Of a stretch of DNA of 64,000 bases, positions 13,239-25,557 are shown piece by piece; the stretch's first letter is position 1, and every line of letters begins with the position of its first letter. A model generated the notes under the pieces. It did no database searches. It was not told the origin of the DNA and saw nothing but the letters and a program-made list of their open reading frames with translations. The stretch lies in NCBI GenBank assembly GCA_964019155.1, contig OZ025240.1:35880769-35944768 (forward strand), given 5' to 3'. The stretch comes from Osedax fenrisi. Taxonomy: Eukaryota > Annelida > Polychaeta > Sabellida > Siboglinidae. The translations under genes were made by a program, and so were the position numbers.

Positions 13239-13763
13239 TACTTATCAATGGTATATATACCATATATAATATATTTAATCATATGTTAATGATTTACATT
13301 TATGAATCTAAGATATCTGAGATAATGATTTATTTGTGAAATAAAATGCACTCATATTTTTAATTTTATATTTTTATATACATATTTATTAAAACAAATT
13401 ATTTATAAAGTAGGTTTTAATTGAACGATGTTTTTCAAATATTTATGTCGACATTCTAAACTAATGTAGTCAATTAAATTCAATGAATTTAATATAATGA
13501 ACCTAATCATATTGAAATCATTGATTTAAAAAAAGGTTTTTTTTACATTAATTGTTGTATCACATTCATATTTGTACTCCTGAACCTTAATGCATTGAGA
13601 TAAAATCACTCGTTTCTCGTAGAAAATGAAGTTTCATAAAATAAGATTTATCAGACGGCATATCTTTGAGCATATCTGATAACATATTTTAACTCATATA
13701 TACTATATTAACTCCTGTATTATCTACTCTATAAAGGATATTGTAATTTGTGAATTGTATAAT

Positions 13764-13765
<2 letters not shown>

Positions 13766-13821
<56 letters not shown>

Positions 13822-13838
13822 GTATATATATATATATT
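13766..13838. repeat. (TA)n microsatellite, example of a window-wide class
   Basis: One of more than twenty (TA)n runs of 30-70 bases. Other long ones are at about 8360-8397, 28680-28745, 51157-51212 and 61450-61488. ORFs that are runs of Tyr-Ile come from these. Confidence 0.95.
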
Positions 13839-13945
13839 TAGGTAGAATAGTGTTGTCATTTTGTATGTAATGTATTATATTTATAAATAATAAATAAAAT
13901 AATATCAACATATTATAATAAATTTACAAACTTTAACCACTACAG

Positions 13946-14563
13946 AACTTTGGAAACGAACGAATTGCCGAGAATATGAATATGAACTTATATAGCTGTG
14001 GTATTAAATATGAAGTATCCGAAGTGTTCCCTAATGTCCCCTACAACACAACAACTCCACTGACAGTCGATATGGTGAATTTAAACATGAAACTACGATA
14101 TGTTATTAAATCGTTTAAACATTATTTAAATTATTCAGAAATATTAACTTTAGAAAAATATTACCTGCGTACAGGTGCACTTATAGAAGCACGTCGCTAC
14201 GAATCACTAGTATCAACCGTAAACAATAGTTATTTCATTAATAGTAACTTCGATAGAGAATATAGACTTCTAATTTCGTTTGTATAGAATCAGTTGGACA
14301 GCTACTACACTAGTGTTTCATTATTAAGTGAACCAAGCATACCTCGTACGTTAACACCTGATACACAAAACCTCAATATTTGTTCAGTACACCCATTTTC
14401 TACAAATGATCATAATATTAAACCTAAATCCAGTACATCTTCTAAAATAACTTCTAATACGCTTAGTAGTAAAATATCTAAAAATAGGAGTTGTCAAAAT
14501 ATAAAATGGAAAATTAATTTCAAAATTCCGGATGGTGCTACATGTGAACTTAAAATTTTATAA
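13946..14563 (+). pseudogene. Long exon-like frame interrupted by one TAG
   Basis: After acceptor CCACTACAG the frame is open for 113 codons (…YVIKSFKHYLNYSEILTLEK, LIEARRYESLVSTVNNSYF…). It then meets TAG (14285-14287) and continues in the same frame for 92 codons (NQLDSYYTSVSLLSEPSIPR … WKINFKIPDGATCELKIL) to TAA at 14561-14563. Both halves are less A+T-rich than their flanks and read like one protein, helical first and Ser/Thr/Pro-rich later. A CAG to TAG change would restore Gln. Could be a pseudogene, a stop-gain allele, a readthrough gene, or a gene that truly ends at the TAG. Family not recognised. Confidence 0.45.
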
Positions 14564-14936
14564 CCCCACAGTCAATTTGTAATTACATTATTTAATTGAT
14601 TGTAATATTTTGTTGTATTGTTATATTGTGTTATATTTTATATTCCGTGAGGCTCAAAATGTAGGAGGAGTTGGAGAGCTGCTGTCATCGATGTCGCCAG
14701 GGGTCGATACTACTCGACGGCACAGGTTAACAGGTTAAATATATTGCTGCCACCGTGAAGCTATTACTAGTCAGAAGGTGACGTCATAAGAAACGGCTAT
14801 ATGTCCCCATACTATTCTTCCCTATGTTATCAAACTTTTTATGGATACACGGAGATATTAATATATACATGCACTGTATCACTCTATATAGTACATATAG
14901 GTAGGTAATTCGTATATCTGATATCAATAGCTAGTG

Positions 14937-14974
<38 letters not shown>

Positions 14975-14980
14975 AAATAT
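14564..14980. other. Mixed-composition sequence, nothing recognised
   Basis: 14640-14800 is less A+T-rich, with a direct repeat CAGGTTAA and a CRE-like GTGACGTCATAA at 14779-14790. No exon could be supported. Confidence 0.4.
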
Positions 14981-14982
14981 AT

Positions 14983-15926
14983 GGGAAAGTAACCTAATAT
15001 GGACACTTTAACAATAAATGATCTTAACATTTTATGACTCATTATTTTTATTCAAAAATTAAAATATATTAATATTATATGATTATTGATATTATTATGA
15101 TTTTTAAATTTAATTTAATCTTTTAATCCCATAGATAACGGGGTGTCCGTATTCTGTACCCATGTCCGAATATGGACACCCTGTGTTATAATACGGACAC
15201 CCTATATAACACTAGATAAATTATATATTATTGTTAGATATTATCAGATAAATTACAATTACATTAATTATAATTAATTTTATGAAAAATGTATTCTAAT
15301 TTAATTAGTTAATAATTTATTTATTTTTGTTATTTTTTAATTAATAATATATTTTAAGTATTTAAATAATAAAATATTTTGATTTAGATTTATTGGTGGT
15401 ATTAATATTATAAAGAACGCGATTTTTATGAATATCAGAATAGTTTATATTCTGCGCGCTGATTGGTTATAGGATGTCCGTATTAGGGACTTACATGACC
15501 TCTAGATATATGCTTATAACTTAATGAATATTTGATACAAAATATGGAAATTATATATATATAGGAATAATATAACCTAATTTGCTTTATAAAAGAATGC
15601 TTTATTTTGTTAAATAATATAGTTTTATATTTTGTATATAGTATATAGTATATATAGTATATATTGATACATTTGTATATACTTGAGAAGGTTTTACTTA
15701 AAAAGTTGATTTTTTTTTTCATAAATTTAAAAACATAATAAAAAAATCAGTTTATTGGTTATATCAGCAATATTTTGAATAATTAAAAAATAAAAAATAC
15801 TTTTTTTAGACTATTTATATAATTATGAATATTTTATTAATTAAATATTTTTTTGTAGGATTTATGGTTTCTGAGATACCGAGAGTGTCCGTATTCGGGC
15901 ACTGTCTGTATTCGGTTACTTTCCCC
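14983..15926 (-). mobile_element. Family A TIR element, complete
   Basis: 944 bases, GGGAAAGTAACCTAATATGG at one end and GGTTACTTTCCCC at the other, followed by TA. Ladder motifs: terminal at 14994; central cluster 15140-15203 (five units); internal 15472-15490; terminal pair 15884-15915. No coding frame. An 80-residue minus frame inside is incidental. Confidence 0.85.
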
Positions 15927-15929
15927 TAT

Positions 15930-16848
15930 ATATATCGAATCCTATATATTAATTTATAATTTCTAACTTTATATTACTCTATTGTTGCTGTTACCTAAAA
16001 TGTTTATTTTGTTTTCATTTCCTTTTTCTGACAGGTAGATAAATCAAGGATAAGTTCATAAGAACTTCTATGTCTATAGACATAGAAGATATATCTGGAG
16101 GAACTCTCTTTTATTACAATGATTAATCTGATTATTATTACTATTATATATTAATTAGTTTATTTAAAAATCATATTAAAATATAAATAATTGTATGTTA
16201 CTTTTAATAATGTAATACCTAATATCACATATTATAATTTGTATATTTAACCTGCAATAAATTTACTTTGTATCTATAGATAAACAAATATTCTATAGTA
16301 AACTATAGAATATTTTGTTATTATTTTATAATCTTTATTATTAATATAACTATGAGGTAATATGTTATTACGTTATGTGTACTATTGGGTAAATACATTT
16401 ATATACATTATTAAATATTTGTATACATTTTTATATAAAAATAAAGTTTAGCTACAATATAAACATATTATAATTAGCTGGCTGCGATTTGAGCGTGCAC
16501 AACATCGATATGACTAACTAAATTCAATGTGAATGTATTTATTTATAATTCTATCACGTTATATGTAACGTTTATACACAATATCAAATATATTTGATAA
16601 TATAATTTACACTTTATGAAAGTGTAACATGAATATGTTATATATATATATATATTTACGAGTTTTTATATAGTTTATAAATACGACATACTTATAAAAA
16701 GATCAAATATGATCTATAGATATGAATAATATATTAAGTAAAACATGTATAGTTACAAAATATACTTTATCGAATAATATAATATAAATGTACACATAAA
16801 GACACGCAATTATCATTATCGTATATATTTTATATATATATTATATCC

Positions 16849-16916
<68 letters not shown>

Positions 16917-17040
16917 AAATATATGATGATGATGATGATATTAAGTTTATTAGCACTAAAATAAGGTCAAAATATAATTATAAATATATAATATAATTAT
17001 ATTATTATACATATATAAAGATAACAATTAATATATACAA
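15930..17040. other. A+T-rich sequence with palindromes
   Basis: Perfect palindrome CTTCTATGTCTATAGACATAGAAG is at 16065-16088. A hairpin with 14-base arms is at 16286-16315. (TA)n covers about 16855-16912. The best polypyrimidine tract plus AG in this part (TTTTCATTTCCTTTTTCTGACAG, ending 16034) is followed only by short frames. 16921-16965 (GATGATGATGATG…TTTATTAGCACTAAAATA) resembles 8168-8212 and may be a retroposon tail. Confidence 0.45.
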
Positions 17041-17070
17041 ATGATAAACTTCCGGTGTAGGTGTTCCCGA

Positions 17071-17463
17071 TCAGTATCGGGTTTGCGAACACGACGGATA
17101 TATCTCCGCTACATTTCTATTCCCGTAGGCTACGACACCCGCACCGAGGTTCGAAACGGAGTGAGGTTGATTCACGACGAAAGCGCCCGAGTTATGCGGG
17201 CGTTCATTGAACGCCGAACTTTGTTGACCCGAGAAACCGAACGACGTCCGCGGATTAGAGTACGAGTGCACCGAGCTGTAGTTATCCTGCCTCGACGACT
17301 GGTACTGCCCCGTAGAGGCGGCGGTAGTAGTTTGTCCACCGCTCGCCAGGGGAACCTGAGGATTCCACTGGCAAGGCGTCGTACTAGATATGAATCGGTT
17401 ACCGGTCAACTCGTGTACGTATCGATATATTTTAGGGAATTTCGGGACGCGTTGTCGAGTTTC
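17071..17463 (-). CDS. Terminal exon with Q/S/N-rich tail
   Basis: Minus strand, acceptor ATTATAG, 130 codons then TGA. Begins ETRQRVPKFPKIYRYVHELT, then becomes Ser/Gln/Asn/Gly-rich (GQTTTAASTGQYQSSRQ; SGQQSSAFNERPHNSGAF). Its base composition is much less A+T-rich than its surroundings, a strong coding sign. AATAAA occurs on the minus strand about 120 bases downstream (16951-16946). It looks like the disordered cytosolic C-terminus of a protein; family not recognised. Phase 0 start matches the 20719 exon. A plus-strand frame over the same DNA is a shadow. Confidence 0.6.
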   Translation of the reverse strand, partial: ETRQRVPKFPKIYRYVHELTGNRFISSTTPCQWNPQVPLASGGQTTTAASTGQYQSSRQDNYSSVHSYSNPRTSFGFSGQQSSAFNERPHNSGAFVVNQPHSVSNLGAGVVAYGNRNVAEIYPSCSQTRY

Positions 17464-18164
17464 CTATAATATGATGGTAATGAATCATTATAATGATTAT
17501 ACGTATACTTATCATTACTAATGATATATCAGTAGGTTATTTCTATGTAGGTTATTTCTGGTACTAACTCGAGACTTGCCGATCAATACGATTACGATAT
17601 GTTTATTGATCTTCTATTGTTAGCATATAATCATACTAATGATAGAAACATATTTATTTATATAACTAATACAGTATTGGTATGTATACAAATCACATTA
17701 TACTGTTTCTGGTATATATTATTATTATTAATCTATAGATATATATGTAAGTTTTTTATAATTCCTAGGTAATCTCATATTTACCTTTTCATTGGCGTAT
17801 ACAGAGCGTATATATGTAGCCCCATATCGGCATTAAACTATTACTCAGATGTTAATGAAACTCTCATACATATACATATATACATATTATTTATTATTTA
17901 TCAAAGTTATAACTTATTTTAAAAGCGAAAACACATAGTTTTGTACACAATTATCCATAAATATAAACATATTTGTAAATTTTTATATAGGAGATGCACA
18001 TATATGAATTATAACTTTTATTATAACTTATGATATTCAATGCGTATTTATTGAATTGTATTCTCAAGTTGTTGAAATATGCTTGAAATATGAAAATATA
18101 CTGTATAACAATATCGATATCGCGAGTAAGAACTGGTGAAGATGAAACTTCAACTTTAACGTAT

Positions 18165-18303
18165 ACGTTAGTCTATAGACTACTATAGACCCTATAGACT
18201 ATAGGCTATAGACCCTATAGACTACTATAGACCCTATAGAATATAGACTATAGACCCTATAGACTACTATATACTACTATAGACTATAGGCTATAGACTA
18301 TAC
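18165..18303. repeat. CTATAGAC minisatellite
   Basis: Irregular tandem array of CTATAGAC-based units (GTCTATAGACTACTATAGAC and variants). The unit is nearly self-complementary, so the array can fold on itself. Confidence 0.85.
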
Positions 18304-18420
18304 ACCAACGGCTGACTATTCCGAGCAATAACGGATGGTAAACGTTCCTCTAAATAGGTCACCTGTCACTTCAGTTGGTTAACATTCTGGTAGAATTATA
18401 ACTTTATCATTACTGGGTAC

Positions 18421-19547
18421 TAGTGTTGGAAATTTTCAGATTTTTCACTCATTCGAAGGTTTCGAATAGTAAATAAATACACTTCTAAGGTTTCAAATAG
18501 TATTATTTTTATTAAATTAAGTATTCGAAGGTTTCGAATAGTAAATAAATACACTTCGAAGGTTTCAAATATTATTATTTTTATTAAATTTAGTATTCGA
18601 AGGTTTCGAATAGTAAATAAATACACTTCGAAGGATTCAAATAGTATTATTTGTATTAAATTAAGTATTCAAAGTTTTCTAATAGTAAAATTATTCATTT
18701 CGAAGGTTTAAAATAGAAAATAAATACACTTTGAAGGTTTTAAATAGTATTATTTTTATTAAATTAAGTATTCAAAGTTTTCAAATAATTAATTTATTCA
18801 TTTCTAAGGGGTAAAATAGTAAATAGATACACTTTGAAGGATTCAAATAGTATTATTTGTATTAAATTAAGTATGCAAAGTTTTCTAATTGTAAAATTAT
18901 TCATTGTGAAGGTTTAAAATAGTAAATAAATACACTTTGATGGTTTTAAATAGTATAATTTGTTTTAAATTAAGTATTCAAAGTTTTCAAATAGTAAAAT
19001 TATTCATTTTGAAGTTTTAAAATAGTAAATAAATACACTTTGAAGGTTTAAAATAGTATTATTTGTATTAAATTAAGTATACAAAGTTTTCTAATAGTAA
19101 AATTATTCATTTCGAAGGTTTAAAATAGTAAATAAATACAATTTGAAGGTTTCAAATAGTAAATATATTTAAAAAGGGTTATGAATTTTGATTAATGATT
19201 ATAATCATTGATAATTATCAATAAGTATAATTTCTCTAGACATAATTTTGAACTTTTTTTATTAAAATATTTGAAGCCATATAAAATATTCTTCAGAATT
19301 CGAGAGCAAGGTTAAAAAGGTTAAAACGGAAGTAAATAGCCTAGGTAAATAGTATTAAATTATATGTTTATTGTATAATAAAATATATGCATTATATGCC
19401 TTTTATCGTTTTTTTCGAATAGTTAAATTAAACATTAGACATTTTCGAATAATTAGATTTAGGTATTCGATATTTTCGATTTTTACTATTTGAAAGAATC
19501 GAATATTTGATTATTTGATTCGATATTCGAAACCGTTTCCAACACTA
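18421..19547. mobile_element. Non-autonomous hAT-type element with internal minisatellite
   Basis: Ends TAGTGTTGGAAA … TTTCCAACACTA, flanked by a perfect 8-bp duplication CTGGGTAC (18413-18420 and 19548-19555), as for hAT insertions. The interior (about 18450-19170) is a roughly 72-base tandem repeat around TTCGAAGGTTTCGAATAGTA, well conserved at the left and decaying to the right. No transposase. The short minus frame here is only the repeat. Confidence 0.9.
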
Positions 19548-19555
19548 CTGGGTAC

Positions 19556-20640
19556 ACATTCTAATGAAATGTAAATTACGTTAATCTAAATCAATTGTAA
19601 ATACGGTATATAGACACAATAATGTTATATATATATATATATATAGATATATATTCGGACTTTGTTCAATTAAATATAAATGAATGAATAATTGTAATGG
19701 AATAATTTATTATATTTTTGTAAATTGGTGAAATATTCCTTAACATCTGAACTAATTCTAACTAAAGTGAATTTTTGTCAAATAAATAGAGCAAGTTTGA
19801 AACCACCCGTAAGTACACCGTCAAACACTATCACATACACTACAAGGGCAATTACAACAATGTTTAATTGTGTATTAAATATAATTATAAATTTTATAAT
19901 TTATTATTCTAACATTTATGAAATTTTACCCGAGGAACTGATATACATATACTGATATATATTTTTGAGTTTACAATTTTAAATATAAGTGTTCATTTAG
20001 ACTCTAAATTTTAGAGTATCTACGAATCTAATGTTTACGTTCTATAGAGAAGTGATTGAAATATATGATTTAAATCGTATCTATTTAATGCTATTTTTCT
20101 CCGTATATATTTTTTATAATTTATTTGCTATTTCTTTCTCTCTATATTAACGTTAATTGCTTTTAAACGCTATTAAATAGTATTTAACTGTATTCATATT
20201 TAATATATTTGTGTATCCATTTATCACACTCTACTTGTTTCATTCAACACACCACCTAATACTATAGTATTATATCACTTTTTAATTAATGCAAATATAA
20301 CAAAATGACATTGAATAAGGTGTCGTAACGAATCTATTAATCGTGTTATATTAAAATATGGTAGAGAGGTAGAGAGAAATTCTATCTAGCTATATTAATA
20401 TATTCGACATTGTGTATGCATATTAAAATCGTAATATTACACATATATTACATATTACCATAACAAATTACCATGGTAAATATCACGATGGCACGGGACC
20501 ATTATTAATGCATCATTATATAGGCTCGGTATGTCGATAATAAAGGTAAACATCACTATATGGGATTGTTATTCAACCAACAACCAATAGGTATTACTCT
20601 AATTATTTATAAAACTCTTACATTATATTACAATTAGTTG
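19556..20640. other. A+T-rich sequence
   Basis: A 76-codon plus frame at 19725 has no recognisable product or splice context. Otherwise nothing seen. Confidence 0.45.
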
Positions 20641-20642
20641 TC

Positions 20643-20705
<63 letters not shown>

Positions 20706-20718
20706 TACATTACATTAC

Positions 20719-20802
20719 CTGATCGTATCTTGTTGCGAGCAATATTCTTGATAACAAATAAAGACCAGCGAAACCAACTACAATCGTGCATAGGATATAC
20801 AT
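20719..20802 (-). CDS. Transmembrane exon, possibly a start exon
   Basis: Minus strand, donor GTAATG. From the ATG at 20802 it reads MYILCTIVVGFAGLYLLSRI then LLATRYDQ: one transmembrane helix followed by a polar end, closing in phase 0. The frame also stays open upstream to a TAG acceptor, so it may be internal. All three frames are open here; this one was chosen for its membrane-helix character and because phase 0 fits the exon at 17463. Either a small single-pass protein or the last helix of the 28.9 kb gene. Confidence 0.4.
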
Positions 20803-21802
20803 CAGATGAAAATAAAATATTAAAACTATTAATTATATATATAATCAATATACGATATATACAATATAGATATATAATTTATAATATTAAAAATGTATGG
20901 TATATAAATATATATATACATATATATATATATATAAATATATTAAGTATATAAAAGGTAATATAGAACCTACGTGATATGATATATAAATAAAATCTAT
21001 ACACATATTACATATTAGACGACTATAGTAACTATACTTACTAAATATATGTATACATATACACAATATACTGTATTATGCACTGCATTTCTGTCTTATA
21101 TTTAGTACATCATATAAGTATATATAATTAAATTATATAAGACGTATTCTTATATAATATAAGTATACATATATTCATATATGTATACTTATATATATTT
21201 GAGAGCTCATATAATATTGTTTGTTATATTGATATATGACATACGTTGTATATTTTACATTAAGGATAGTAAGCTTAATACTTGAAAAATGATGAGAACA
21301 TATCAAATAGTACTATTTGAAACCACCTATAGGTGGTATACCACATATATGGTAATATTTATATTTTTATTTGCTTACCTATTAGGTGATGTAAGTATTG
21401 AATAATGATAGAATAGAAGTTTTCTTAAACTAAAGAAATATTTATAAAATTATAAATAATCAATCCCATCAATCTTAATATTATTTATTTTTGGGAATTT
21501 GAATGTCTAAATATTATAATAAAACAATGATCACATATACATATATATTTCACATGGTATAAATAATTATATAGGTACTATTTACTAATCATGCATGCTT
21601 TATATGAAACAAAATAAATTCGGATATTAAATTAATTACAGCTAAATAAGATATAACATTAATATTGTTAGACAATTAATATTCTTAAGATAAAAATACA
21701 ATTATATATATAGGTATACCTAACATATAACATATACATTTTGATATAACATACAAACATGTATACACTATAATGACCATCGTACTGATATAAAAGAATA
21801 CA

Positions 21803-22064
21803 GGGGAAAGTAACCTAATACGGACACTTTAACAATAAATGGTCTTAACATTTTATGACTCATTATTTTTATTCAAAAATTACAATATATGAATATTATA
21901 TGATTATAGATATTATTGTGATTTTAAAATTTTATTTAATCTTTTAATTCCGCATATAACTGGGGTGTCCGTATTTGGTACCCATGTCCGAATACGGACA
22001 CCCTGTGTTATAACACGGACACCCTATATACACTATAGTTAAATATCTATAGATATTTATAATA

Positions 22065-22106
<42 letters not shown>

Positions 22107-22739
22107 TAAACTATATAATTATTGATGAATCAATCCGAAAAATTACAATTACATTATATATAATTAATTTTATGAAAAATTTTTTTCTAATTTAATTAGT
22201 TAATAATTTATTTATTATTATTTTTTTAAAATTAATAATACAATTTAAGTATCTAAATAATACAAATTTTAGATTTAGATTTATTGGTGGTATTAATATT
22301 ATAACGCACGCGATTTTTATGAAAATTAGAATAGTTCACACGCGCGCTAATTGGTTATAGGATGTCCGTATTAAGACATCTAGAATTTCCGCATTAGAGA
22401 TTTATATGACGTATAGATATATGCTTATATCTTAATTAATATTTGATAACAAATATAGAAATTATGTATATAATGTTTTGAATGATTTAGTTTTAATAAT
22501 ATATTGTTATGTTTTATATTGATACATTTGTATATTCATGAGATAAATTTACATTTTTTTCATAAATTTAAAAACGTAATAAAAAATTCAGTTTATTGGA
22601 TATATCAAAATAATTAAAAAATAAAAAATACTTATTTAGACTATTTATATAATTATGAATATTTTATTCATTAAACATTTTTTTGTAGGATTTATTGTTT
22701 CTGAGATACTGAGAGTATCCGTATTCGGTTACTTTCCCC
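21803..22739 (-). mobile_element. Family A TIR element, complete
   Basis: 937 bases in the same orientation as the 14983 copy; GGGGAAAGTAACCTAATACG … GTATTCGGTTACTTTCCCC then TA. Carries the central ladder cluster (21963-22026) and internal pair (22363-22392). A (TA)n run (about 22067-22105) has expanded inside it. Confidence 0.88.
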
Positions 22740-23135
22740 TAAATTGAATCATATATAACATTATCCATATACTTTATATACCATATATATATGCCTATCC
22801 CAAAACTTACTTTTTACCTAATAAATACACATAATTATCGTTAAATACATATAATACCTAAGAATTATTCTTAAGGACCATACTATTCATGTCTTATTTA
22901 AATAATGTATCTAACATAATGAAGTCAGAGTAAATAAATAAATATATAATTTAAATAATTAAATAGATAAAATAAAACAACATATATGTGTATGGGTAAA
23001 ACAACATACACGGGTCACTATAGTGAATAGTATATCTAGTATATCTACAGATAAGAGAAAAAGTAAAATAATAATATTTCTAAAATCTGATTAAATTAAA
23101 AATGTGACGTATTTGATGTACATATGTGTATAAAC

Positions 23136-23179
<44 letters not shown>

Positions 23180-23200
23180 ATCAGATTTAGGTATACGTAC
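22740..23200. other. A+T-rich sequence
   Basis: Holds a (TA)n run at about 23140-23174; nothing else recognised. Confidence 0.5.
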
Positions 23201-23248
23201 CGGTACACACTGTGTAATACACAGGCCTATGTAATTGTAGTAACATCG
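23201..23248 (-). CDS. Candidate 48-base exon
   Basis: Acceptor AACAAGCAG and donor GTACGT flank 16 open codons reading RCYYNYIGLCITQCVP on the minus strand. Sits between the other candidate exons of the membrane-protein gene in a less A+T-rich patch. The phase does not join directly to the exon at 28409, so at least one exon would be missing. Weak. Confidence 0.25.
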
Positions 23249-23832
23249 CTGCTTGTTAAGATAATTACCCTTAATTTAATTTGTTGACAGAAATCATATA
23301 TATATATATATATAATATATATTATATATATATATATATGTGCATATAATATATGCCATATATACATTTAAATATACATAAATTAGATTTCATATTATGA
23401 TTCATAATTGTGATTAATAGATTCTATATATTAATATACTGGATTATTATTAATACTAATTATTATTATTAATTATAATTAATGATAAAGAAACTAATAA
23501 TAAAGTCATTAAAATATTAAAATAATATATACTATGACTAATTCATGAATGAATGAATGGTAATAATAAATATAAATACAAATAAATCTAAAATTGTTAA
23601 ACAATATCATCATGCCCACGTGTAAATGATAATACATATAATTTAATATACGAATACAGAAATATCGTATTCAAAGATATACCATACTATACCTAGTATA
23701 CTATAGTAGCAGATAGAATGATACATATATATCGCACATATATGTATATACCACGGTAACGTGTAGGTAAAGCTATAGGGGAGGGAACGGGGTAGTGTCC
23801 GATAACAGAGTAGTGGTCGTTTTAATTAACGC

Positions 23833-25396
23833 TTAAATGGTGCTACTTACTTTACTTTCGTCGAGCCCTCGCTCGACCCAATTTTGACAGTTTCTTACAT
23901 TTACCACGATCCATCATCAAAGAACGAATCTCATCGATACTCTCAAGGTCAGTTTTAAGTTTTAGAGCATTTACAAATGTAAGCTGCTGACGTCCTCTTC
24001 TTCTCATTCCTCGTGTAGGCGTCCATAGAACTAGATTATGGGCCATCTCTTCTTTGTGACGTACACAGTGTCCAGCAAGATTCAGCATTCTTTCAGAGAT
24101 TATATCTGTTACTTTAGGTAAACCATTATATAGTTTTTCGTTGTTCGTTTTACTTTTCCATGAGATATTTTGTGACATGCGTAGTAAGCGAGTATAGCAT
24201 CCATCTATCCGTTTTCTCAGCTTACTGTCTACGGTCCAGCATTGACTTCCATATAGCAGAACGGTTTCAACAGTAGCTTTAAAGGCCCGGATCTTTAACT
24301 GATTACTCATGTTAGATGTCCATAGTCGTTTCATTCTGTGCATAACCGTCCAATCAAGAGCCTTTCTGATTTCAAAGTCCTTTTCAGAACTTGAAATCCA
24401 TGCTCCCAGATATTTGTAATTAGACACTTCTTTTATTGTTTCACCACTTATTGTTTAATAAATGGGGATTGTTGAAGGTTATGTCCGATAACTTCTGTTT
24501 GTCTAGTTTTTAGCGTTAGACCTATTTTTCCAGCTTCTAATTCAACTCTCTGTAACAGTTCTTGAGCTTGGTATAGTTCTTGAGATATCAGTGCTATATC
24601 GTCAGAATAACTTAGATCGGTTATAACGACTGCTGGTTCTCAACTACATCTTCTCTCTGTTAACTTGAAACCGAGATTGTAATCATTTTCTCCAAATACT
24701 TGACGCATTATGTAGTCTAGAGTTATGATAAATAAGAAGGGTGCTAAAGTGTCTCCCTGTAGCACACCCTTTGAAATTTTGAAGAATTCTGTTTCGCCAT
24801 CAATTGTTATAATTCTCGCTTCAGTGTTTTCATAGAATAGTGCTATTGCATTGGTTATGATAGATGGTATACCATATGCTGCTAACATTTTTAGCATTTT
24901 CCCGCGATCAATACTATCAAATGCTTTTTTGAAATCAACAAAAATAATAACTGATTTTAGGTCATAGCTCTTAATTCCTTCAATTAACCTTCTCAGTGCA
25001 AGGATGTATGCCATTGTAGATCTACCGGATTTGAACCCATTTTGGTTTGGTCTTAATAGAGGGTCAATATACGGTTGAATGCGATTTAATAGCATCTTGT
25101 TGATTATTTTTGCGATGACTGCTGATAATGAAATTCCTCTATAGTTACCAACTTTTTCTAGGTTGCCAGATTTTGGAATAGGATCTATATCACATTTAGA
25201 CCATTGAGCTGGTTTTTTACTTTGTATTAGCATTTGATTTGCAAATTCGAGGATTATATCATCAAGGTTAGTATATTTAAAAACTTCTGGGGAAGTGTGC
25301 CATCAGGACCAGTTGATTTACCATCGATAAGATTATTCTTTACTTTAGTGTATTCGCTATTCGTAAATGGTGCTAGATAGGAATCAACATCCTATA
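23833..25396 (-). mobile_element. RTE-like LINE, 5'-truncated
   Basis: From the 5' side the minus strand reads …SEYTKVKNNLIDGKSTGPDG, then after a frame break SQWSKCDIDPIPKSGNL-type sequence, NYRGISLSAVIAKIINKMLL, NQNGFKSGRST, FVDFKKAFDSIDR, GVLQGDTLAPFLFIITLDYI and LSYSDDIALIS (catalytic SDD in place of ADD). The C-terminal part (24427-23852) reads YKYLGAWISSSEKDFEIRKA…LYGSQCWTVD…LAGHCVRHKEE…WTPTRGMRRRGRQQLT, the RTE-type tail region. Ends in an AGTAAAGTAAG tail. Two stops or shifts break the frame. Confidence 0.85.
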
Positions 25397-25557
25397 TACA
25401 AACTTGTAGGTAAACCTATACTAAGTAATATTCGCAATGACTACACTGCTACCGTATACATGTATTACTCACTTCAGTAACGAAATTATTGTTATTGTTA
25501 AATTTCTGACACCCTTAAAAACATGCCCGCTATATATGGATACATAGGGGATAAATA

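Noticed and set aside
16034..16060. Second EF-hand exon (VDKSRISS) after a strong acceptor
   Set aside because: It is out of phase with the EF-hand exon at 10277 and stops after eight codons; noted only as a weak resemblance.
17041..17469. 142-codon plus-strand frame rich in Arg
   Set aside because: It is the antisense shadow of the Q/S/N-rich minus-strand exon, which has a splice acceptor, sensible composition and a downstream AATAAA.
18420..18626. 68-codon repetitive minus frame
   Set aside because: It is just the 72-base minisatellite of the hAT-type element translated.
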